From the NCBI GenBank assembly GCA_030066455.1, contig JASJBQ010000304.1, positions 1-5,727 of the forward strand: a stretch of 5,727 bases of DNA, written 5' to 3'. Shown in pieces: positions 1 to 5,098 of the stretch. Position numbers and translations under genes: made by a program. The notes under the pieces were generated by a model. That model was not told where the DNA came from and did not search any database. It saw only the letters and a list, made by a program, of their open reading frames with translations. The stretch's first letter is position 1. The number at the start of each line of letters is the position of its first letter. This DNA is from Desulfobacterales bacterium. Lineage in GTDB: Bacteria; Desulfobacterota; Desulfobacteria; Desulfobacterales; UBA5852.

Positions 1-10
1 GTCATTATCG

Positions 11-103
11 TGGCGGAGAGAATGGGATTCGAACCCATGGTGGAGTGTTACCCCCACACTCGCTTAGCAGGCGAGCACCTTCAGCCAGCTCGGTCATCTC
101 TCC
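11..103 (-). tRNA. tRNA-Ser (anticodon GCT)
   Basis: Read on the minus strand, this is a 93-nt tRNA with an encoded CCA end (complement of 11-13) and discriminator G. The 7-bp acceptor stem GGAGAGA/TCTCTCC pairs 97-103 with 15-21. The anticodon stem is CTCGC/GCGAG with loop CTGCTAA, which gives anticodon GCT (complement of 66-68) and reads AGC/AGU serine codons. The T-arm carries the usual GGTTCGAATCC. A long variable arm, typical of class II serine tRNAs, accounts for the length. It lies downstream of a second serine tRNA on the same strand, 12 bases away, so the two are probably co-transcribed leftward. Confidence 0.97.
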
Positions 104-115
104 GTATGGTCGGGG

Positions 116-203
116 TGGCGGAGGGAGTAGGATTCGAACCCACGGAGGTGTTACCCTCAACGGTTTTCAAGACCGCCGCTTTCGACCACTCAGCCATCCC
201 TCC
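116..203 (-). tRNA. tRNA-Ser (anticodon TGA)
   Basis: Read on the minus strand, this is an 88-nt class II tRNA with an encoded CCA (complement of 116-118). The 7-bp acceptor stem GGAGGGA/TCCCTCC pairs 197-203 with 120-126. The anticodon stem GCGGT/ACCGT encloses loop CTTGAAA, so the anticodon is TGA (complement of 167-169), reading UCA serine codons. The variable arm is long and the T-arm has GGTTCGAATCC. The anticodon is TGA and not TCA, so this is not the selenocysteine tRNA, despite the apparent selenoprotein later in the window. Confidence 0.97.
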
Positions 204-219
204 AAATTTGTAAACTGAT

Positions 220-248
220 CTCCTACCAACTATGGATCTTACGGTCAA
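220..248 (-). promoter_or_regulatory. Candidate sigma-70-type promoter of the serine tRNA pair
   Basis: On the minus strand a TTGACC -35 box (complement of 243-248) is followed after exactly 17 bases by TAGGAG (complement of 220-225). Transcription would then begin about 10 bases before the first tRNA, a normal position. The -35 matches consensus at five of six bases. The -10 is weak (three of six), so the call rests mainly on spacing and position. Confidence 0.35.
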
Positions 249-359
249 TCATTTTTCTTTAAACCGAGGCATTGTATGGTTGACATGGGATTTCGAATAT
301 GTTTTTCAACACTGCATTTAAAATTGACCCGCGACCAACTCGGGCACGAGGAGCAACCT

Positions 360-833
360 ATGAAACAGAAATTTCTAGTCCAGAAAAGTGCGGCGGATGC
401 CCAAATCATTATCCGCGAAAATGCTGAACTCGATAAGGAATTGATGTCACTCTTGTGCGAAGAGCGATTTGATCTCGACACCTTGGAGTCCGCCCTCGCC
501 AGCGGGCGGGAAAACCTGATCGCCGCCTTGCGCACGCGCAATCTTTATCCGCCCAAGGCCTATGCGGAAAAGATCGCCGATGCCGTTCAAGAACTGCTGC
601 GCAATGCCGACGAAGACGCGATCGAACTCTATTTCGACGATCTGGATCTCCTGAACAAAGAACGCCAGGCCGCCGCCCAGGCCGATGAGGCCAAAGACGA
701 AACCAAGGATATCGATGATCTGATCGAAGATGAATTCGAAGGCGAATTCGAAGAGGGCCAGGAAATCGGTAAAATCAACTCCTCGATCAAAATTGCCGAT
801 GACGACTCGGTCGACGTGGATGAGGAAATCTAA
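360..833 (+). CDS. Hypothetical protein with acidic C-terminal tail (157 aa)
   Basis: I do not recognise this family and assign no function. The start is placed at ATG 360 because GAGGAG at 348-353 sits 6 bases upstream. An earlier in-frame ATG at 276 would add 28 residues but has no ribosome binding site and runs through AT-rich promoter-like DNA, including a TTGACA at 280-285. Residues about 10-100 look helical and globular, with alternating hydrophobic and charged residues, a single cysteine (C33) and a YPPKAYAEK segment near 63-71. From about residue 100 the chain is dominated by Asp and Glu, with a repeated EFEGEFEEG-like stretch and an acidic end, so it is probably disordered. There is no signal peptide or membrane segment, so it is presumably cytoplasmic. 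It stands alone between the divergent tRNAs and a 500-base gap. Nothing links it to the hydrogenase genes except position. Confidence 0.85.
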   Translation: MKQKFLVQKSAADAQIIIRENAELDKELMSLLCEERFDLDTLESALASGRENLIAALRTRNLYPPKAYAEKIADAVQELLRNADEDAIELYFDDLDLLNKERQAAAQADEAKDETKDIDDLIEDEFEGEFEEGQEIGKINSSIKIADDDSVDVDEEI

Positions 834-843
834 ACCCCGTCGG

Positions 844-987
844 TCAACTCCCCCCTTTCTTGGTATCCACCACTCGGACGACCGCCTGTGAAGGGTGACG
901 GTTCTCCCCGGGGGCCAAAGCGGGCTTCGGGGAGACCGGCTTCCAGTCGTCAATGCTTTTCTCCAGCGCCGGCACGACCGCAAGCAT
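844..987 (-). other. Small open frame, possible 47-aa peptide or gene remnant
   Basis: On the minus strand an ATG (complement of 985-987) opens a 47-residue frame ending in TGA (complement of 844-846). The product begins MLAVVPALEKS, is rich in Pro, Val and Lys, and has protein-like composition (for example SIDDWKPVSPKP). It matches nothing I recognise. A purine-rich GGCGAGGG directly abuts the ATG, too close for a normal ribosome binding site. It converges on the 360-833 gene with about 10 bases between the stops. It may be a degraded 3' end of a lost gene, a tiny gene, or chance. Confidence 0.15.
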
Positions 988-1052
988 CCCTCGCCTAGGG
1001 TAAATTATTAAAAAGCTATTGTGATTCTAACGTAAATAATGTATTGGTGTAA

Positions 1053-1112
1053 TTCGTCCGGCCTTTTCGGCCAAGAATCGCAAGGGTGGCCAAAGGCCAT
1101 GGATGGACGCAA
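1053..1112 (+). ncRNA. Candidate structured RNA element (three-way junction)
   Basis: An outer stem CGTCC (1055-1059) / GGACG (1105-1109), extendable by TT/AA across a bulged C, encloses two hairpins. One is GGCC-TTTTC-GGCC (1060-1072). The other is TGGCC-AAA-GGCCA (1087-1099). A purine-rich single strand (1073-1086) lies between them. T-rich sequence follows (1121-1134). The arrangement sits in the AT-rich leader region 220-280 bases before the hydrogenase start codon and reads as a folded 5' leader or a small RNA. I compared it by eye with c-di-GMP-I riboswitches because of the GGACGCAA string, but the conserved core of that class is not there. The class is unknown, and short GC-rich stems can arise by chance. 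Confidence 0.3.
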
Positions 1113-1216
1113 CTGATTGATTTTTTTATTTTTTGTGTTGTAGCGCCTTTTAGGCGCAGCGATGAATGGGATTTATTTTCGGTGTTGTTTTACAGGTCGC
1201 ATTGGTTTTAAAACTG

Positions 1217-1274
1217 AAATCCGGTGTCGTGGCGGGCTGACCACATTCTGGCCCTCCGCACCGGATTTTTTATT
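1217..1274 (+). terminator. Long hairpin with T-run (intrinsic terminator or attenuator) before the hydrogenase genes
   Basis: AAATCCGGTG (1217-1226) pairs perfectly with CACCGGATTT (1259-1268). An inner stem GGCGGGC (1231-1237) / GCCCTCC (1251-1257) with one mismatch stacks above a small internal loop. The hairpin runs into six T residues (1266-1271). This is a complete Rho-independent terminator signature. It ends 57 bases before the hydrogenase start, so RNA begun in the upstream AT-rich region would stop here unless read-through is allowed. It could end a short leader RNA or small RNA, or act as an attenuator. The hydrogenase promoter could also lie in the last 57 bases, though no good boxes are visible there. 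Confidence 0.65.
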
Positions 1275-1319
1275 GGGTTAAGTACGGGAGAGGTTTAAAG
1301 GCGTTACATCAACCGCATC

Positions 1320-1334
1320 AAGGAGGTGCCGATG
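1320..1334 (+). promoter_or_regulatory. Ribosome binding site that fixes the small-subunit start
   Basis: AAGGAGG (1320-1326), a near-perfect Shine-Dalgarno sequence, lies 5 bases before ATG 1332. An in-frame GTG at 1326-1328 overlaps the Shine-Dalgarno itself and cannot be the start, so the two residues it would add are removed from the protein. Confidence 0.9.
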
Positions 1335-2276
1335 GAAAAGGAAAAGGAGTTTTATGAACGCTTAAACGCCAAAGGAGTCTCACGACGGGACTTCATGAAG
1401 TTCTGTACCTTCCTCACGGCGACCATGGGCCTGTCGTCTTCCTTCGTTCCCAAGGTGGCGGAGGTATTCGCCGCGCCCAAGCAGCGCCCGCCGGTGGTCT
1501 GGCTTCACCTGGGTGAATGCACGGGATGTTCGGAATCCACTTTGCGGTCCATGTACCCGTGGATCGATGAACTGGTGCTGGAAATCCTGAGTATCGAGTA
1601 CCACGAAACCATCATGACCGCGTCCGGTCACCAAGCCGAGGAAAACTTGCACAACGCCGTCAAGAAACACAAGGGCAAGTTTATCTGTGTCGTCGAAGGC
1701 GCAATCCCGACCAAGTTCCCGGGTTACGGCCGCGTGGGCGGCAAAGACTTCATCGACATCGCCAAAGAGGTGGTGCCGAATGCGCTCGCCACCATTGCCA
1801 TCGGTTCCTGTGCGAACTTTGGTGGAATCCCGGCCGCCGCGCCCAACCCCGGGGGCTACACGGGTCTCGGCAAAGCGTTGGGAATGGAGGGGAAAATCGT
1901 CAATATCGCCGGGTGCCCCCCCAATCCGATCAACCTGGTGGGCACCATTGTCAACTACCTGCTGCTGGGGAAACTCCCCGCCATCGATGAATTGGGCCGT
2001 CCCGTATTTGCTTACGGCAAAACGATCCACGACACCTGCCCGCGTCGCTCCCATTTCGAGAACGATGAAATGGTTGAAGAATTTGGCTCCGAAGAGGCGG
2101 CTCTGGGCTACTGCCTCTATAAGGTGGGCTGCCGTGGTCCGGAAACGTACAACAACTGTGCCATAGCCAAGTTCAACGACGGCACCAGCTGGCCGGTGGA
2201 GGCGGGGCACCCCTGCATCGGGTGCAGCGAACCGCAGTTCTGGGACACCATGACGCCGTTCTATGAAGAACTGTAG
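1332..2276 (+). CDS. hynB: Periplasmic [NiFe]-hydrogenase small subunit, Tat-exported (314 aa)
   Basis: This is the iron-sulfur electron-transfer subunit of a group 1 (H2-uptake) hydrogenase. It passes electrons between the active site of the large subunit and a periplasmic carrier, likely a c-type cytochrome. A Tat signal is clear: SRRDFMK at residues 17-23, a hydrophobic stretch, and a probable cleavage after VFA near 47. Proximal cluster ligands are C63, C66, C160 and C195. Distal cluster ligands are H233, C236, C261 and C267, with the spacing known from the D. gigas enzyme. Medial cluster ligands are C276, C295 and C298, with proline (P288) where [NiFeSe] enzymes have a fourth cysteine, so the medial cluster should be [3Fe-4S]. 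There is no C-terminal membrane helix, so the enzyme is soluble in the periplasm. Length is normal for the family. The large subunit follows after 61 bases. Naming follows Desulfovibrio; hyaA/hydA-type names are also in use. Confidence 0.97.
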   Translation: MEKEKEFYERLNAKGVSRRDFMKFCTFLTATMGLSSSFVPKVAEVFAAPKQRPPVVWLHLGECTGCSESTLRSMYPWIDELVLEILSIEYHETIMTASGHQAEENLHNAVKKHKGKFICVVEGAIPTKFPGYGRVGGKDFIDIAKEVVPNALATIAIGSCANFGGIPAAAPNPGGYTGLGKALGMEGKIVNIAGCPPNPINLVGTIVNYLLLGKLPAIDELGRPVFAYGKTIHDTCPRRSHFENDEMVEEFGSEEAALGYCLYKVGCRGPETYNNCAIAKFNDGTSWPVEAGHPCIGCSEPQFWDTMTPFYEEL

Positions 2277-2337
2277 TCGCCGGATTTCGTCTTACGCTTA
2301 AAGCATACCAGCCTTTTCAGGAAGGAAAGGAGAAAAT

Positions 2338-3987
2338 ATGGGCAAGAGAGTCGTTGTTGATCCTATTTCCCGAATTGAAGGCCACCTCCGGGTCGAGGTG
2401 GAAATATCAGGTGGCAAAGTCGTGAATGCCTGGAGCTCCGGGCAGATGTTCCGCGGTATCGAAATGATTCTCCAGGGGCGCGATCCCCGCGATGCGCACC
2501 TCTTCGTGGGCCGCTCCTGCGGGGTCTGAACGTACATCCACTCCCTGTCCTCGGTGAGGGCAGTCGAAATGGCGGTTGGGGTTCAGATTCCGGAAAACGC
2601 GCGCATCATCCGCAACCTGCTGCATGGTGCCCAGGTTCAGCACGATCACATCGTGCACTTCTATCACCTGCATGCCCTGGACTGGGTCGATATCGTCAGC
2701 GCCTTGAGCGCCGATCCCAAGAAGACGGCCGCCCTGGCCGACCAGGTCAGCGAAGCTCCCTGGGGGGGCACGGCCTACTACAAGAGCGTTCAGACGCGCA
2801 TCAAATCGTTCGTCGACAGCGGGCAGCTCGGTCCGTTTGCCAACGCCTACTGGGGGCATTCGGCCTACAAACTGCCGCCGGAAGCCAACCTGATGGCCAC
2901 GGCGCACTACATCGAAGCCCTGCGTCTGCAGGCTAAGGCCGCCCGCATGCACGCCATTTTCGGCGGCAAGAACCCCCACCCGCAGTCGCTGGTGGTGGGC
3001 GGCATCACCTCGGTTCGGGATCTCAGCCCGGACCGGATCGCCGAGTTTCTCTACATCACGCGTGAAACCCAGGATTTCATCAAAAAGGTCTACATCCCCG
3101 ATCTGCTGGCCGTGGCCTCCTTCTACAAGGACTGGGGCGGCATCGGCGGCACCACCAACTTCCTGGCCTACGGGGAATTCCCCGAGACCAGCGCCGAGCC
3201 CGAAAGCCTCTACATGCCGCGCGGTTTGATCGTCAACCGCAACGTGGGCGGGGTGAAACCGGTGGATCAAAAGCAAGTGACCGAGGATGTTACCCACGCC
3301 TGGTACGAGCGGGGCGACGCCAAACACCCCTACCGCGGTGAGACCAAACCGATTCAGGAAAACCCCGATTACCGTCCGGGCAGCGGCCAGTACACCTGGC
3401 TCAAGGCCCCGCGCTACGAGGATCTTTCCTGTGAAGTCGGTCCGCTGGCCCGCGTCCTGGTGGCCTACGGCAAGGGACACAAGGACGTCAAGCCGCTGGT
3501 GGACAGCACCCTGCAGAAGCTGGATGTCCCGGTTCAGGCCCTGTTCTCCACCCTGGGACGCACCGCGGCCCGCGGTCTGGAGACCATTGCCGTGGGCGAT
3601 CGGATCGAGACCTGGATGGGTGAGCTCCTGGCCAACATCAAGAACGGCGACACCAAGACCTACGAGGCGTGGGAAATGCCCGACAGCGGCGAGGGCTACG
3701 GCCTGAACGACGTGCCGCGCGGCTCCCTGGGCCACTGGATTCGCATCGAAGACGGCAAGATCGGCAACTACCAGTACGTGGTGCCGTCCACCTGGAACCT
3801 CGGCCCGCGCGACGCCAAGGGCGTTCTCGGCCCGATGGAAGAAGCCCTGATCGGAACCCCTGTCGCGGATCCGAAACAGCCGCTGGAAATTTTGCGGACC
3901 GTCCATTCCTTCGACCCCTGCATCGCCTGTGCGGTGCACGTGATCGATCCGGACTCCAACGCGGTCTACAAAATCAAAGCGCTGTAA
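2338..3987 (+). CDS. hynA: [NiFe]-hydrogenase large subunit, with in-frame UGA read as selenocysteine (549 aa)
   Basis: This is the catalytic subunit, which oxidises H2 (or reduces protons) at a Ni-Fe(CN)2CO centre. The start ATG has AAGGAG (2327-2332) 5 bases upstream. The N-terminal RIEGH motif is at residues 12-16. The first nickel motif reads R59-S-C61-G-V-[UGA]64, with UGA at 2527-2529 in place of the usual second cysteine. The same frame continues to 3987 without another stop and includes family signatures such as the HFYHLHALDW region and the C-terminal DPC528IAC531AVH534. A 15-residue tail after H534 is the expected cleavage peptide of the endopeptidase encoded downstream. A SECIS-like hairpin follows the UGA, so I call a selenoprotein, not a broken gene. 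Standard gene callers would split it into a 63-aa fragment and a 477-aa ORF from 2554. It has no signal of its own and would be co-exported with the Tat-bearing small subunit. A nonsense mutation or sequencing error (TGC/TGT to TGA) remains the alternative reading. Confidence 0.93.
2530..2563 (+). promoter_or_regulatory. Bacterial SECIS-like element for selenocysteine insertion at UGA 2527-2529
   Basis: CTGTCCTC (2545-2552) pairs over all 8 positions (one G-U) with GAGGGCAG (2556-2563) around a GGT triloop (2553-2555). The loop begins 23 bases after the UGA. Predicted bacterial SECIS elements typically have a small apical loop with G in its first two positions, roughly 16-37 bases from the UGA, and this hairpin meets each criterion. 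The stem encodes conserved protein (LSSVRA). Its AGG is the only AGG among the arginine codons I read in the gene (nearly all others are CGN), which suggests selection on the RNA. SelB bound to Sec-tRNA would be the ligand. selA, selB, selC and selD are not in this window. Confidence 0.75.
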
Positions 3988-4004
3988 TTCCATACTGCCG
4001 GACC

Positions 4005-4036
4005 AACCGCCCCGCATATTGCGGGGCGGTTTTTTT
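4005..4036 (+). terminator. Intrinsic terminator of the hydrogenase structural genes
   Basis: An 11-bp perfect stem AACCGCCCCGC (4005-4015) / GCGGGGCGGTT (4021-4031) has a 5-base ATATT loop and runs into seven T residues (4030-4036). It begins 17 bases after the large-subunit stop. It should end the structural-gene transcript and separate it from the maturation genes. Confidence 0.95.
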
Positions 4037-4038
4037 AT

Positions 4039-4116
4039 CCCCGCCCGCGGAGCGCGAAGGGTCACGGGTTCGCGGGGCGGGTTGCAAGCGACGACCATCC
4101 GTACTATAAGGTCGTC
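4039..4116. other. Two consecutive intergenic hairpins of unknown role
   Basis: The first pairs CCCGCCCGCG (4040-4049) with CGCGGGGCGGG (4071-4081) across one bulged G, with a 21-base loop. The second is a perfect 7-bp inverted repeat GACGACC (4090-4096) / GGTCGTC (4110-4116) around a 13-base AT-containing loop. Neither ends in a T-run, so neither is an obvious terminator. They could be operators, remnants of repeats, or RNA folds in the 5' leader of the downstream maturation operon. Confidence 0.45.
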
Positions 4117-4125
4117 CGCCAACCA

Positions 4126-4250
4126 GGACGGTCTCGTAAAAAGCCCGATATCGGCGTTACGCGTATCCCTCGTCATTGCGGCGTACCTTAGGTACGGCTC
4201 ATTCCTCGGGATTCGCAAGCCTTGATCTCGAACTTTTTACGAAACCGTCC
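4126..4250. repeat. 125-bp palindromic element with 18-bp terminal inverted repeats (MITE-like)
   Basis: The ends GGACGGTCTCGTAAAAAG (4126-4143) and CTTTTTACGAAACCGTCC (4233-4250) are inverted copies matching at 17 of 18 positions. The interior is also self-complementary. GCG-x-ATCCC near 4160-4168 pairs with GGGAT-x-CGC near 4209-4217, and CGTACC-TTA-GGTACG forms the central hairpin near 4183-4197. The whole element can fold as one long hairpin. It carries no gene. I recall similar ends (ACGGTTTCGTAAAAAG) as dispersed repeats in deltaproteobacterial genomes, which fits a non-autonomous transposon derivative. No target duplication is evident. It sits between the structural and maturation genes, and an open frame beginning inside it at 4176 is an artefact. 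Confidence 0.75.
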
Positions 4251-4298
4251 GGAAAATGGCTTTTTGCGCGTCCATCTACCACGACGGGAACGACTGCC

Positions 4299-4808
4299 AT
4301 GACGGAAGCACCATCTGATCATCCCCAAATCACGATTCTGGGGATCGGCAACATCCTCCTGACGGACGAAGGTTTCGGTGTCCGTGTGATCGAAAAGCTG
4401 TTTGACGAATACGAATTTCCGGACCATGTTGCGGTGGTCGAAGGGGGCGTGCTGGGCATCCACCTGCTGGGAACGCTTTCCAAGACCGATCATCTGATCG
4501 TGGTCGATGCGGTGAAGAACAAGCAGCCGCCGGGCACGCTCTACCGGATGGAAAAAGAGGAACTGCCCGAGCGCATCGTGATGAAGAATTCACTCCACCA
4601 GACCGATTTTCTGGAGACCCTCACCCTTTGCGAGATGATCGACAAGGCGCCGCAGACCATCGTGGTCCTGGGGGCGGAGCCGGAAGACATCGTGACCCAC
4701 AGTGTGGAGCTCACCCCCGTGGTGGCCGGCCAGGTGGACGAAACGGTTGCACGGGTTCTCGGGGAACTCGATCGTCTGGGGGTTTCCTATGCGAAAAGGA
4801 GGGCGTGA
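4299..4808 (+). CDS. hynC: Hydrogenase maturation endopeptidase (169 aa)
   Basis: A peptidase of family M52 (HyaD/HybD/HycI type). In the cytoplasm it removes the C-terminal tail of the nickel-loaded large subunit after the DPCxxCxxH histidine, closing the active site before export. The signature GIGNILLTDEGFG spans residues 15-27. The expected nickel-sensing ligands are E24, D70 and H100, spaced almost as in E. coli HybD (E16, D62, H93). Length is normal for the family. ATG 4299 is chosen because the conserved fold begins about 10 residues later, although only a weak GGGA precedes it. The longer in-frame option from 4176 would be encoded by the inverted-repeat element. Its stop is directly followed by the hypC ATG, so the two are translationally coupled. 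Its likely substrate is the large subunit upstream, which would place a selenocysteine near the metal site being proofread. Named by analogy with Desulfovibrio. Confidence 0.94.
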   Translation: MTEAPSDHPQITILGIGNILLTDEGFGVRVIEKLFDEYEFPDHVAVVEGGVLGIHLLGTLSKTDHLIVVDAVKNKQPPGTLYRMEKEELPERIVMKNSLHQTDFLETLTLCEMIDKAPQTIVVLGAEPEDIVTHSVELTPVVAGQVDETVARVLGELDRLGVSYAKRRA

Positions 4809-5063
4809 ATGTGCCTCGCCATACCATCAAAAATAATTGAAATAAATGATAATATGGGGACGATCGATGTGGCCGGCGTCCAGCGGGAGGCCAGCCTGCT
4901 GCTGCTGGAGGATCCCCGGGTGGGTGACTGGGTGATCGTGCACGCCGGTTTTGCCATTCAGAAGATCGATGAAGCCGTCGCCCAGGAATCCCTGCGTTAT
5001 CTCCGGGAAGCCGCCCAATTGCTGGTGGAAGACGATGACCCCGATGCGGCTGCAACCGGATAA
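4809..5063 (+). CDS. hypC: Hydrogenase assembly chaperone HypC (84 aa)
   Basis: A small cytoplasmic chaperone that works with HypD to build and carry the Fe(CN)2CO unit to the large-subunit precursor. The N-terminus MCLAIPSKI is the family signature. Cys2, exposed after removal of Met1, is the residue that binds HypD/iron and the apo-large subunit. The rest shows the HypC beta-barrel pattern, including VGDWVIVHAGFAIQKID near residues 38-54 and an acidic C-terminal end. Length is typical. ATG 4809 directly abuts the preceding stop, and AAGGAGGG (4796-4803) lies just upstream inside the endopeptidase gene, so expression is coupled. hypF follows after 35 bases. Confidence 0.97.
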   Translation: MCLAIPSKIIEINDNMGTIDVAGVQREASLLLLEDPRVGDWVIVHAGFAIQKIDEAVAQESLRYLREAAQLLVEDDDPDAAATG

Positions 5064-5098
5064 TCGATACCGTTCACGCCGTCCGGATTCGTCCACCC

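Larger units (their letters stand above)
834..1331. other. Long intergenic region upstream of the hydrogenase operon
   Basis: No convincing gene is visible here. The first part (834-1000) is GC-rich and holds an imperfect hairpin: TCTCCCC near 897-903 pairs with GGGGAGA near 929-935. It lacks a T-run, so it is a poor terminator. From about 1000 the DNA becomes AT-rich and looks like promoter or leader sequence. It contains a branched fold (1053-1112) followed by T-rich DNA, a 6-bp hairpin GCGCCT-TTT-AGGCGC (1143-1157) and the terminator-like hairpin at 1217-1274. I found no clear sigma-54 box (TGGCAC-N5-TTGC). Sigma-70-like matches, for example TTGTTT at 1185 with TTTAAA at 1207, are too weak to call. 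Confidence 0.7.

Noticed and set aside
116..203. Possible selenocysteine tRNA, given the UGA codon later in the window
   Set aside because: The anticodon is TGA (reads UCA), the acceptor stem is 7 bp and the arms are those of an ordinary serine tRNA. A Sec tRNA would have anticodon TCA and an 8-bp acceptor stem.
276..359. N-terminal extension of the unknown gene starting at ATG 276
   Set aside because: No ribosome binding site precedes it, whereas GAGGAG is well placed for ATG 360; the added residues come from AT-rich upstream DNA.
893..940. Intrinsic terminator after the unknown gene
   Set aside because: The stem is imperfect, lies about 60 bases past the stop, and is not followed by a T-run.
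1019..1036. CRP/HcpR-type binding site at TTGTGA
   Set aside because: Only the left half matches (TTGTGA). The right half (CGTAAA) does not match TCACAA, so there is no palindrome.
1073..1115. c-di-GMP-I (GEMM) riboswitch, suggested by GGACGCAA
   Set aside because: The conserved tetraloop and receptor parts of the class are not recognisable and the hairpins do not fit its architecture.
2338..2553. Large subunit as a pseudogene or two separate genes split at TGA 2527
   Set aside because: The frame is identical on both sides, all other motifs are intact, the TGA is exactly at a metal-ligand cysteine, and a SECIS-like hairpin follows. The ATG-like start at 2554 is a GTG inside the SECIS loop, with no ribosome binding site. 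A recent nonsense mutation cannot be wholly excluded.
2407..4218. 603-codon open frame on the minus strand
   Set aside because: It is antisense to the large subunit, arises from GC-rich third-position bias, and has no family motifs.
4176..4298. N-terminal extension of the endopeptidase starting at 4176
   Set aside because: The added residues are encoded by the inverted-repeat element and precede the conserved fold by too much.
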